DNA of 64,000 bases from Muriiphilus sp048268845. GTDB lineage: Bacteria; Pseudomonadota; Alphaproteobacteria; Rhodobacterales; Rhodobacteraceae. Within the stretch, counting starts at the first letter, position 1. Every line of letters starts with the position of its first letter. The notes beneath the pieces are model-generated. The model saw only the letters and a list, made by a program, of their open reading frames with translations, was not told where the DNA came from and ran no database searches. The translations under genes were made by a program, and so were the position numbers. Where the stretch lies: assembly GCA_048268845.1 (NCBI GenBank), contig JBLWUQ010000003.1, forward strand, positions 248,001 through 312,000, given 5' to 3'. Shown in pieces: positions 1 through 7,491 of this stretch.

Positions 1-84
1 GCAGGATCTTTCGATCTGACCGCCCCTTGCGGGCCGGCGCGCAAGGCGTAGTCTGGCGAAAATGCAAACCCGGATCGGACCCAG

Positions 85-1470
85 ATGACCCTGACCTTCG
101 CCGCCGCCACCGATGACAGCCTGCCGCTTCACCTTGTCGCCAAGGGGGGGCTGGATGCGTTCGTCGAACGGCTTGACCCGGCGCAGCGCGCCTGGGTCCG
201 GGCCAGTGCGTTCAAGGCCGGGCTGGGCGAGGTTCTGGCGGTGCCCGGCCCCGACGGCGCCCCGGCGCTGGTACTGGTCGGCTACGGCGACGCCGAGGCG
301 CGACGGCGCAGCCGGTTCGGCCTGGCCTCCGCCCGCGCCGACCTGCCCGATGCGACCTATCATCTGGTTTCCGATCTCGACGGCATGGAGCTGAACGAAG
401 CGGCGCTGGGCTGGCTGCTGGCTGGCTACCGCTTCACCCGCTACCACGACGCGCCAGCACCGAAAGCGCAACTGGTCGCGCCCGCCGGCATCGACGCCGC
501 CCGGCTCGAGGCGATCGCGGCCGGCGAGGCGCTGACGCGCGATCTGATCAACACGCCCTCGTCGGACATGGGGCCGGACGAGCTTGAGGCCGCCGCGCGC
601 GCGTTGGCCGGGGATTTCGGCGCCGATATTTCGGTCATCACAGGCGAGGCGCTGCTGGCCGGGAACCTGCCGATGATCCACGCGGTCGGCCGCGCCTCGC
701 CGCGCGCACCCCGGCTGATCGACCTGCGCTGGGGCGGCAAGGGGCCGACCCTGACGCTGGTCGGCAAGGGCGTGTGTTTCGACACAGGCGGGCTGAACCT
801 CAAGCCCGGCGCCTCGATGGGGCTGATGAAAAAGGACATGGGCGGTGCCGCGACCGTGCTCGGGCTGGCGCGGATGATCATGGCGCTGGGGGTCAAGCTG
901 CAACTGCGGGTCCTGATCCCGGCGGTGGAAAACGCCGTCAGCGGCAACGCCTTTCGCCCCGGCGACATCCTGACCAGCCGCAAGGGGCTGAGTGTCGAGA
1001 TCAACAATACCGACGCCGAGGGGCGGCTGGTGCTGGCCGACGCACTGGCACTGGCGGATGAGGAGATGCCTGACCTCGTGATCTCGATGGCGACGCTGAC
1101 TGGTGCGGCGCGGGTGGCGGTCGGGCCGGACCTTGCACCGTTCTACACCACCGACGACGCGGACGGGGCGGCGGTGAAGGCGGCGGCTGCCGCGGTCGCC
1201 GATCCGGTCTGGCAAATGCCGTTCTGGGAGCCTTACGAGCCCTTGATCGAACCCGGCATCGCGGACCTCGACAACGCGCCTTCGGGCGGCATGGCGGGCT
1301 CGATCACCGCCGCGCTGTTCCTGCGCCGCTTTGTCACCGACACGCCGCGCTACATGCATTTCGACATCTACGGCTGGCAACCCAAACCCGCCCCGGCGCG
1401 GCCCAAGGGCGGGGTCGGTCAGGGCGCGCGCGCGCTTCTGGCGGCGCTGCCGGAGCTGTTGTCGCTGTGA
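85..1470 (+). CDS. Leucyl aminopeptidase (M17 family)
   Basis: Cytosolic M17 metallopeptidase that removes N-terminal residues from peptides using two metal ions. The catalytic domain is recognisable from the metal/lysine region GKGVCFDTGG at about residues 227-236 and from the family signature NTDAEGR at about 308-314. At 461 residues it is slightly short for PepA (about 500) because the N-terminal domain is compact. The last four bases overlap the start of the NlpC/P60 gene, so the two are probably translationally coupled. It may be a PepB-like paralogue rather than the main PepA; the family is clear, the paralogue is not. Confidence 0.93.
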   Translation: MTLTFAAATDDSLPLHLVAKGGLDAFVERLDPAQRAWVRASAFKAGLGEVLAVPGPDGAPALVLVGYGDAEARRRSRFGLASARADLPDATYHLVSDLDGMELNEAALGWLLAGYRFTRYHDAPAPKAQLVAPAGIDAARLEAIAAGEALTRDLINTPSSDMGPDELEAAARALAGDFGADISVITGEALLAGNLPMIHAVGRASPRAPRLIDLRWGGKGPTLTLVGKGVCFDTGGLNLKPGASMGLMKKDMGGAATVLGLARMIMALGVKLQLRVLIPAVENAVSGNAFRPGDILTSRKGLSVEINNTDAEGRLVLADALALADEEMPDLVISMATLTGAARVAVGPDLAPFYTTDDADGAAVKAAAAAVADPVWQMPFWEPYEPLIEPGIADLDNAPSGGMAGSITAALFLRRFVTDTPRYMHFDIYGWQPKPAPARPKGGVGQGARALLAALPELLSL

Positions 1471-2357
1471 GCGATCCGCGCCGCACTCCTGCCAATGGCC
1501 GGGTCGCGCATGTCGCGCTGCAAGGGACGGTCGCGGCGGAACGCTATGTTGCGCCGGTGCCGCTGGCGGTCGGGCATGTGACCACGCCGCTGCGCGAACG
1601 CCCCTATGACATCGACGCGCCGCGCCAGAAGGAACTCTTGCTGGGCGAGGTCTTCGAGGTGCTTGACGACGATGGCACTTGGGCCTTCGGTCAATGCGTC
1701 CGGGATGGCTATGTCGGCTATGTGCTGCGTGCCGCGCTTGTGGACATGGCCTGCACCCCGACCCACGTGATCGCCGCGCGCCAGTCGCTGCTGCTGGATC
1801 ATCCGCGCGTCAGGAACTCGGACGACCCGCTGATTCTGTCATTCGGCACGCGCGTCGAGGTGCTCGACACGGTCGATGACTTTGCCTCGGTGATGCTGCC
1901 CTTCACGTTCGAAACCCGCGACGTGCACAAGACGACCACTGGCGGCTACCTCCCCCTCGCCCATCTGCGCGCGGTCGATACGCCTGAAACCGACCCGGTG
2001 GCGGTGGCCGAGCGGTTTCTCGGCACGCCCTATCACTGGGGCGGCGATTCCGGCTGGGGCATCGACTGTTCCGGGCTGGTGCAGGCGGCGCTGATCGCCT
2101 GCGGGATCGACTGCCCGCGCGACAGCGATCAGCAGGCGGAGCTGGGCGACGAGGTGACCGGCGACCTGAGGCGCGGCGATCTGATCTTCTGGCGCGGTCA
2201 CGTCGCGATGGCGCTGGACGGCCGCGAAATGATCCACGCCAGCGCGCATCGCATGGCCGTCGTCCGTGAGGATATTCAGACCGCGACCGACCGGATTGCC
2301 GCCAAGGGCGACGGTCCTGTCATCGCCCGGCGCAGGATCACTCGACCGCGCGGATGA
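1467..2357 (+). CDS. NlpC/P60 family cysteine peptidase with SH3-like N-terminal region
   Basis: Probable cell-wall hydrolase of the C40 family, which cuts peptidoglycan stem peptides. The N-terminal two thirds reads as one or two bacterial SH3-like modules. The C-terminal domain carries the catalytic Cys in GIDCSGLVQ (about residue 201) and the His in RGHVAM (about 245). Translation starts at a GTG that overlaps the stop of the aminopeptidase gene by four bases. No clear signal peptide is visible, which is common in this alphaproteobacterial subgroup; the enzyme may instead act on cytosolic recycled muropeptides, in keeping with its aminopeptidase partner. Confidence 0.9.
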   Translation: MSDPRRTPANGRVAHVALQGTVAAERYVAPVPLAVGHVTTPLRERPYDIDAPRQKELLLGEVFEVLDDDGTWAFGQCVRDGYVGYVLRAALVDMACTPTHVIAARQSLLLDHPRVRNSDDPLILSFGTRVEVLDTVDDFASVMLPFTFETRDVHKTTTGGYLPLAHLRAVDTPETDPVAVAERFLGTPYHWGGDSGWGIDCSGLVQAALIACGIDCPRDSDQQAELGDEVTGDLRRGDLIFWRGHVAMALDGREMIHASAHRMAVVREDIQTATDRIAAKGDGPVIARRRITRPRG

Positions 2358-2682
2358 ACTTGCGGTCGAACACCCGCAGCACCATTGCAAGGTCCTGCCC
2401 GCGCTTGAGGATCTGCCCGTCCATCGCGATCACCGCGTATTGCCCCTGCTTGCCGCGCAGCTTCGGGCGCTTCTCGATCCGGTAGATCGGGTGCTCGGCG
2501 GTGCGCCGGAACACCGAAAACACGGCGGCTTCCTTGAGAAAGCTCATGCCGTAGTCACGCCACTCACCGGCCGCGACCATCCGGCCATAGACCCCCAGAA
2601 TCGCCCCAAGCTCGCGACGGTCGAAGGTGACCTTGTCGTCGGCATGTTTTCCGGGAAAAGGGGTCGGTGCCTGTATGTTCAT
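2338..2682 (-). CDS. DUF2794 domain-containing protein
   Basis: Conserved alphaproteobacterial protein of 114 residues with no assigned function. The core running from VTFDRRELG through YRIEKRPKLRGKQGQY to a C-terminal FDRKFIRAVE is the DUF2794 signature. The frame stays open upstream, but the ATG chosen here gives the usual family length; no strong ribosome binding site precedes it. Its 3' end overlaps the end of the convergent NlpC/P60 gene by about 20 bases. Confidence 0.85.
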   Translation of the reverse strand: MNIQAPTPFPGKHADDKVTFDRRELGAILGVYGRMVAAGEWRDYGMSFLKEAAVFSVFRRTAEHPIYRIEKRPKLRGKQGQYAVIAMDGQILKRGQDLAMVLRVFDRKFIRAVE

Positions 2683-2835
2683 AAGGAAAGGATGGGGCCA
2701 AGCTGCGTGCAAATCAATCCCTGCGTGTCCCGGTTCGAATCTGAACACGAAAACGCCCCCGGTTTTCCTCGCTTCGCTCTTAGTCCCGCCCGTATTGCCG
2801 GTGATGATCAACAGGTAATCGGGCCAGTGGCTCGA

Positions 2836-2882
2836 CCCCGGTGCCGCAACCAACAGCCCCCACCCAGTTCGCGGCACCGGGG
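2836..2882 (+). terminator. Strong inverted repeat followed by a T-rich run, possible intrinsic terminator
   Basis: A perfect 12-bp inverted repeat (CCCCGGTGCCGC, 2836-2847; GCGGCACCGGGG, 2871-2882) encloses a 23-base loop and is followed on the + strand by GGTTTTCTTT. It lies in the 267-bp gap between DUF2794 and the I78 lipoprotein gene, both of which are transcribed leftward, so there is no + strand gene for it to terminate. It could end an unannotated short + strand RNA or shape the DUF2794 leader on the other strand. The rest of the gap (2683-2949) shows no coding signal. Confidence 0.4.
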
Positions 2883-2949
2883 GGTTTTCTTTCCCCACAC
2901 GGACAACCTGCCTTCGCGCAAACCGCTGGCCTTGCGCGTCGTGCCTGCG

Positions 2950-3222
2950 TCAGCCGCAGATGAGCGAGACGATCCTTCCCGCCGCATCGACCCGGATATC
3001 GAGCCGCTCAGCGTTGTAATCCATCGTCACGGCCTCATCCGGCCCCGCCACTCGCATCGGTTCGTAGTCCACCGCGTCAAGCACGCTTCGATGCTGCCCG
3101 ATCAGGCCCTGAAGCTCATCCGCCGGGCAAGTCCCGGTCGTGGGCGCGGCCGTCTCGACACAGGCGGCAAGGCCGAGCGTCAGTGCCGCCGACAGGGGCA
3201 GCGCGGCAAGGGTGTTTCGCAT
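2950..3222 (-). CDS. I78 family peptidase inhibitor lipoprotein
   Basis: Small lipoprotein of 90 residues. It has a signal peptide with lipobox LAAC (Cys at about residue 21), then the I78 fold core: LIGQHRSVLDAV, a PDEAVTMDYNAERLDI stretch and a terminal CG. The family inhibits serine peptidases such as elastase. A ribosome binding site (GAGGAGG) sits just upstream of the ATG, fixing this start over longer ones. Likely periplasmic, anchored to the inner or outer membrane. Confidence 0.85.
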   Translation of the reverse strand: MRNTLAALPLSAALTLGLAACVETAAPTTGTCPADELQGLIGQHRSVLDAVDYEPMRVAGPDEAVTMDYNAERLDIRVDAAGRIVSLICG

Positions 3223-3380
3223 GGTCGCCTCCTCGTTTCGCCCCATCAAGCCGTGCGCGGGTTCCGACCGCAAGCCCGTCGTCCGGTGCTGGCGAAAATC
3301 CGCAAACGGTTTACCTTGGCGGCGGCGCGGGCCAGAGTGGCCGCGCCGGCCCAGCCGGCAGATTTCGGGAAAGGCACAAC

Positions 3381-4085
3381 ATGGCAAATGGCGGCACAAA
3401 ACTCCTCGCGGTCCTGATCGACGGCGACAATATCGCGGCAAAGCACGCCGAGGCGATCCTGCGCGAGGTCACCACCTATGGCGAACCCGCACTGCGCCGG
3501 GTCTATGGCGACTGGTCGTCCTCGGGGATGAACGCCTGGGCCAAGAAGGTGCAGGCGTTGGGGCTGGTCGCGCATCAGGAATCGGCCCACACCAAGGGCA
3601 AGAACGCCACCGATATCGGGCTGGTGATCGACGCGATGGACCTGTTGCATACCGGCCGGTTCAACGGCTTCGTTCTGGTAAGTTCCGACAGCGATTTCAC
3701 CGCGCTGGCGAACCGCATCCGCGAACAGGGGCTGGACGTGATCGGGATCGGCGAGAGCAAGACGCCCGAGAGCCTCAAGAACGTCTGCACCCGTTTCGTG
3801 ATGATCGAGAACATCACCGAGCAGCGCACCGAAGAGACCACCGCCAAACCCTCGAAACGCTCGCCGCAAGAGGCGCTGCCGCTGATCTTCACGGCGATGG
3901 AGAAGATCGACCAGGAGGGCGAGTGGTATCAGCTTGGCCAGATCGGGCAGGCGATCCAGGCCGACCACCGCGACTTCGACACCAGAAGCTATGGCAAGGC
4001 CAAGCTCTCGGACCTGATCCGCGAGCTCAAGCGCTTCGAGACCAAGCGCGAGGGAAACCATGTGCTGTTGCGGCGGCTGGATTGA
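3381..4085 (+). CDS. NYN domain protein with C-terminal OST-HTH/LOTUS domain
   Basis: Putative cytosolic PIN-like ribonuclease (LabA/DUF88 type) of 234 residues. The N-terminal NYN domain shows the acidic metal-site residues expected: D14-G-D16-N, D78 in NATDIGL and D103/D105 in SSDSDF. Residues about 157-234 form a winged-helix OST-HTH/LOTUS module, an RNA-binding fold, and end in LLRRLD. The natural RNA target of this bacterial architecture is unknown. The start is the ATG at 3381. The gene is followed 69 bp later by mbfA, which has its own operator. Confidence 0.88.
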   Translation: MANGGTKLLAVLIDGDNIAAKHAEAILREVTTYGEPALRRVYGDWSSSGMNAWAKKVQALGLVAHQESAHTKGKNATDIGLVIDAMDLLHTGRFNGFVLVSSDSDFTALANRIREQGLDVIGIGESKTPESLKNVCTRFVMIENITEQRTEETTAKPSKRSPQEALPLIFTAMEKIDQEGEWYQLGQIGQAIQADHRDFDTRSYGKAKLSDLIRELKRFETKREGNHVLLRRLD

Positions 4086-4124
4086 GGCATCATGCGCACT
4101 TGCGTTACGGCCCGGTTTGGCTAG

Positions 4125-4141
4125 TTTGGAACAATTCCAAA
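4125..4141 (+). promoter_or_regulatory. Palindromic operator, candidate Irr/ICE iron-control box upstream of mbfA
   Basis: Perfect 7-3-7 palindrome TTTGGAA-CAA-TTCCAAA ending 13 bases before the mbfA ATG. It resembles the iron-control element bound by Irr in Rhizobiales and Rhodobacterales (roughly TTTAGAA-spacer-TTCTAAA), and mbfA is an established Irr target in other alphaproteobacteria. A TTGCGT hexamer at 4100-4105 could be the -35, so the palindrome would overlap the -10/start region, which suits repression. The assignment to Irr is inference. Confidence 0.6.
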
Positions 4142-4154
4142 CAAGAGGTTTCAG

Positions 4155-5135
4155 ATGATCCCCGGAATCACCAGCGGACGGCGTCGATTTTCCGATCTGA
4201 GCGAACAGGAAGTGCTCGCGCTCGCGATCTCGAACGAAGAGGATGATGCGCGGATCTACCGGCAATATGCCGAACGCCTGCGCGTCGACTACCCGGCTTC
4301 GGCCAAGGTGTTCGAGGAGATGGCGCTTGAGGAGGACGAGCATCGCCGCCGCCTGATCGAGGCGCATCAGCGCCGGTTCGGCAACGTCATTCCGCTGATC
4401 CGGCGCGAGCATGTATCGGGCTTCTATGCCCAGAACCCGGTCTGGCTTATCGAGAATCTCGGGCTGGAGCGGATGCGCGCCGAGGCCAGCGAGATGGAGC
4501 GTCAGGCCGAGAGGTTCTATCGCAAGGCCGCCGACCGCTCGACCGATGCCGACACGCGGATGCTGCTGGGCGATCTGGCAGCGGCCGAGGCCGGGCATAA
4601 CGAACTGGCCAGCGCGCTCGAGGCAAAGCATCTGGCCGGCGATGCGCGTTCGGCCGAAGACAAGGCCGCCCAACGCCAGTTCGTGCTGACCTGGGTGCAG
4701 CCGGGGCTGGCCGGGCTGATGGACGGGTCGGTCTCGACGCTGGCGCCGATCTTTGCCACCGCCTTCGCGACGCAGGACACCCACACGACCTTTCTTGTCG
4801 GCCTCGCCGCCAGCATCGGGGCCGGTATCTCGATGGGCTTCACCGAAGCGGCCTCGGACGATGGCGAATTGTCGGGGCGCGGCAGCCCCGTGAAACGTGG
4901 AATCGCCTCGGGCGTGATGACCACGCTGGGCGGGTTGGGCCACGCCCTGCCCTACCTGATCGCGGATTTCTGGACCGCCACGATCATCGCGATGATCGTC
5001 GTCTTCATCGAGCTTTGGGCGATCGTCTGGATCCAGAACCGCTTCATGCAGACACCGTTCCTGCGCGCCACCTTCCAGGTGGTTCTGGGCGGAGCACTGG
5101 TGTTCGCGGCGGGTGTGCTGATCGGCGCCGGCTGA
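4155..5135 (+). CDS. mbfA: Membrane-bound ferritin A, ferritin-like/VIT1 fusion iron exporter
   Basis: Two-domain iron exporter of 326 residues. The N-terminal half is a ferritin-like helical bundle with repeated acidic/His iron ligands (SNEEDDARIY; LEEDEHRRR; LAAAEAGHNE). The C-terminal half (about residues 180-326) is a VIT1/CCC1-type membrane domain with GLMDGSVSTLAP, GAGISMGFTEAASDD and further hydrophobic helices. In rhizobia and Agrobacterium MbfA exports iron and protects against iron and peroxide stress. The palindrome directly upstream fits iron-dependent repression. Confidence 0.92.
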   Translation: MIPGITSGRRRFSDLSEQEVLALAISNEEDDARIYRQYAERLRVDYPASAKVFEEMALEEDEHRRRLIEAHQRRFGNVIPLIRREHVSGFYAQNPVWLIENLGLERMRAEASEMERQAERFYRKAADRSTDADTRMLLGDLAAAEAGHNELASALEAKHLAGDARSAEDKAAQRQFVLTWVQPGLAGLMDGSVSTLAPIFATAFATQDTHTTFLVGLAASIGAGISMGFTEAASDDGELSGRGSPVKRGIASGVMTTLGGLGHALPYLIADFWTATIIAMIVVFIELWAIVWIQNRFMQTPFLRATFQVVLGGALVFAAGVLIGAG

Positions 5136-5191
5136 AACCGCGCGCCGTCTTGCCCATGGCTCTTGTCCCGCCCGCGTGCTAGGCGGCGGCC

Positions 5192-6118
5192 ATGTTTGCC
5201 GTCCTGACCCAGACCGCGCCGTTTTTCGCCCTGATCGGCCTTGGCTATGGCGCCGGGCGCACGGGGTTTTTCGGCCCGGCGGCAACGGCGGCACTGACCA
5301 AGTTCGTGTTCTACTTTGCCCTGTCGGCGATGCTGCTCCGGTTCTCGGCCAACCTGCAACTCGGTGATGTCTTCGACTGGATTTTCGTCTGGGCCTATCT
5401 TCTGGGAACCGGCCTTGTCTATCTGCTGGTCACCGCCGTCGCGCTGATCCGGGGGCGCGGCATCGAGGAAGCGGCGGTCGAGGCGCAATGCGGCGTGATC
5501 GGCAATTCCGGCTTTCTCGGCATCCCGCTTCTGGCCATGCTGATGGGCGAGGCCGCGATCGGGCCGGTGATGATGGTGCTGGCGGTCGATCTGGTGGTGT
5601 TCGGCAGCCTGATCGTGATCCTGATCACCGGGCATCGCGACGGGCGGATCTCGCCGCGCGCGCTTGTCACCGTCGGCAAGGGGCTTCTGACCAACCCGAT
5701 GATCGTGTCCATCGTGCTCGGGTTTTCCTGGTCGGCGACCGGCGCACCGCTGCCCGGCCCGGTGAATGAATTCCTGGTCATCCTCGGCGCCGCCGCCACT
5801 CCCGGCGCGCTGTTCGCCATCGGCGCGTCGCTGGCGACGAAGTCGGCCGAGCGGCTTTCGGTCGCGGTCTGGCTCAGCACCTCGAAACTGGTGCTGCACC
5901 CGGCGGCGGTGGCGCTGATGGCGCTGGTGGTCTTCCCGGTCGAGCCCTTCGCGGCCAGCGTGATGATCGCCGCCGCCGCCCTGCCGGTGGCCGGAAACGT
6001 CTATATCCTGGCGCAGCATTACGGCGTCGCCCCGCAACGGGTGTCCGCCTCGATCCTGGTGTCGACGGCGGTGTCGATCCTGACGGTGTCGGCGGTGATC
6101 GCATGGGTGAGCCTGTGA
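5192..6118 (+). CDS. AEC family transporter
   Basis: Inner-membrane carrier of 308 residues belonging to the auxin efflux carrier family, with about ten hydrophobic helices in the typical two-bundle arrangement (FFALIGLGYGAGRTGFF at the start; CGVIGNSGFLGIPLL in the middle; a second bundle from about residue 165). Bacterial members move small carboxylates, but the substrate cannot be read from sequence. The 3' end overlaps the downstream YaiI-family gene by 16 bases, so the two are co-transcribed. Confidence 0.88.
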   Translation: MFAVLTQTAPFFALIGLGYGAGRTGFFGPAATAALTKFVFYFALSAMLLRFSANLQLGDVFDWIFVWAYLLGTGLVYLLVTAVALIRGRGIEEAAVEAQCGVIGNSGFLGIPLLAMLMGEAAIGPVMMVLAVDLVVFGSLIVILITGHRDGRISPRALVTVGKGLLTNPMIVSIVLGFSWSATGAPLPGPVNEFLVILGAAATPGALFAIGASLATKSAERLSVAVWLSTSKLVLHPAAVALMALVVFPVEPFAASVMIAAAALPVAGNVYILAQHYGVAPQRVSASILVSTAVSILTVSAVIAWVSL

Positions 6119-6570
6119 TCTACGTCGATGCCGATGCCTGCCCGGTGAAGGACGAGATCGAGCAGATTGCCACCCGCCACGGCGTCAGGGTTGCCGTGGT
6201 GTCGAACGGCGGCTTGCGCCCCTCGGCCAATCCGCTGGTCGAGATGGTCTATGTCCCCGACGGGCCGGACATCGCCGACATCTGGATCGCCGATCGCGCC
6301 GGGCCGGGCGACGTGGTCGTCACCGGCGACGTGCCGCTGGCGGCGAAATGCGTGGCCGCAGGCGCGCAGGTGATTCGCCACAATGGCGAGGCCTTCACCC
6401 CCGCCAACATCGGCAACCAGCTTGCCAGCCGCGACCTGATGGCCGACCTGCGCGCCAGCGATCCCTTCCGGCAGGGCGGCGGGCGGCCCTTCTCCAGGGC
6501 CGACCGCGCCCGGTTCCGCGATGCGCTGGAACGTGCGTTGCGCGCCGCAGCACAGGTCCCGCGCGCCTGA
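6103..6570 (+). CDS. YaiI/YqxD (UPF0178, DUF188) family protein
   Basis: Conserved cytosolic protein of 155 residues with a PIN-like fold. It shows the family N-terminus IYVDADACPVKDEI, the SNGG turn, ADIWIADRAGPGDVVVTGD and a C-terminal FRQGGGRPFSRADRARF motif. The biochemical role of the family is not established, although the acidic residues suggest a nuclease-like metal site. Its start lies inside the end of the AEC transporter gene. Confidence 0.88.
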   Translation: MGEPVIYVDADACPVKDEIEQIATRHGVRVAVVSNGGLRPSANPLVEMVYVPDGPDIADIWIADRAGPGDVVVTGDVPLAAKCVAAGAQVIRHNGEAFTPANIGNQLASRDLMADLRASDPFRQGGGRPFSRADRARFRDALERALRAAAQVPRA

Positions 6571-6630
6571 CTCCCCTTGCACCTCGCCCCCCTGCTTTGT
6601 AGGCAGTGGACGACACATGAGGGGGTGCCC

Positions 6631-7485
6631 ATGCCACACAGCGATCCGAAGACCCTGGTTTCGACCGGCTGGCTGGCCAGGCACCTGGCCGACCCCGATC
6701 TGCGCCTGATCGACGCGTCATGGTATCTTCCTGCCGACAACCGCGACCCCAGGGCGGAATACGAGGCAGCCCACATTCCCGGCGCACGGTTCTTCGATAT
6801 CGACGACATCGCCGACCTGCGCTCGGACCTGCCGCACATGGTGCCGCCGGTCGAGAAGTTCATGAGCCGGATGCGCGCGATGGGCATCGGCGACGGGCAT
6901 CAGGTGGTGGTCTATGACGGTGCCGGGCTTCTGTCGGCGGCGCGGGTGTGGTGGCTGTTTCGCCTGATGGGCAAGATGGACATCGCCGTGCTCGACGGTG
7001 GCTTGCCGAAGTGGATCGCCGAGGGCCATCCGACCGAGGACATGCCGCCGGTGGTGCGTGACAGGCACATGACGGTCAGCCGTCAGGCCGATCTGGTCAA
7101 GGACGTGACGCAGGTGGCTGCCGCCTCGAAGCTCGGCGACTGGCAGATCCTCGACGCCCGCTCGGCTGGCCGCTTTCGCGGCGATGAACCCGAGCCGCGC
7201 GAGGGGCTGCGCAAGGGCCACATCCCGAATTCGCGCAACCTGCCCTACGGCGACCTGTTGAACGAGGACGGCACGATGAAAGCGCCCGACGCGCTGAAAG
7301 CCGCCTTCGAGGCGGCGGGGATAGATCTCGCCCGCCCGGTGATCTCGACCTGCGGGTCGGGCGTGACCGCCTGCATCCTCGACCTCGCCCTCACCCGCAT
7401 CGGCCACCCCCGCCACGCCGTCTATGACGGGTCATGGGCGGAATGGGGCATGTACAACGATCTGAAGATCGCAACCGGAGACTGA
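6631..7485 (+). CDS. sseA: 3-mercaptopyruvate sulfurtransferase
   Basis: Tandem rhodanese enzyme of 284 residues that transfers sulfur from 3-mercaptopyruvate to thiol acceptors. The N-terminal inactive rhodanese domain has HIPGARFFDIDDIAD. The C-terminal domain carries the catalytic Cys (about residue 241) in TCGSGVTA, the loop typical of mercaptopyruvate rather than thiosulfate sulfurtransferases. The ATG at 6631 follows a GAGGGGG ribosome binding site. The aromatic aminotransferase gene begins six bases after the stop, pointing to a shared role in sulfur/2-oxo-acid metabolism. Confidence 0.92.
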   Translation: MPHSDPKTLVSTGWLARHLADPDLRLIDASWYLPADNRDPRAEYEAAHIPGARFFDIDDIADLRSDLPHMVPPVEKFMSRMRAMGIGDGHQVVVYDGAGLLSAARVWWLFRLMGKMDIAVLDGGLPKWIAEGHPTEDMPPVVRDRHMTVSRQADLVKDVTQVAAASKLGDWQILDARSAGRFRGDEPEPREGLRKGHIPNSRNLPYGDLLNEDGTMKAPDALKAAFEAAGIDLARPVISTCGSGVTACILDLALTRIGHPRHAVYDGSWAEWGMYNDLKIATGD

Positions 7486-7491
7486 CCGACC

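Noticed and set aside
1..84. CCTTGCG/CGCAAGG inverted repeat before the aminopeptidase
   Set aside because: Seven-base stem without a T-run and at the window edge; too weak to call a terminator.
2745..2770. GGTTCGAATC string resembling a tRNA T-loop
   Set aside because: The flanks do not form a five-base T stem and no acceptor, D or anticodon arm can be drawn on either strand.
2683..2949. Possible tmRNA, SRP or 6S RNA in the DUF2794 upstream gap
   Set aside because: None of the conserved cores (tag frame, GGAAG-type tetraloop region, central bubble) could be identified.
3246..5294. Long minus-strand open frame opposite the NYN and mbfA genes
   Set aside because: Composition is that of a GC-rich antisense shadow, with no recognisable motif and clear coding on the other strand.
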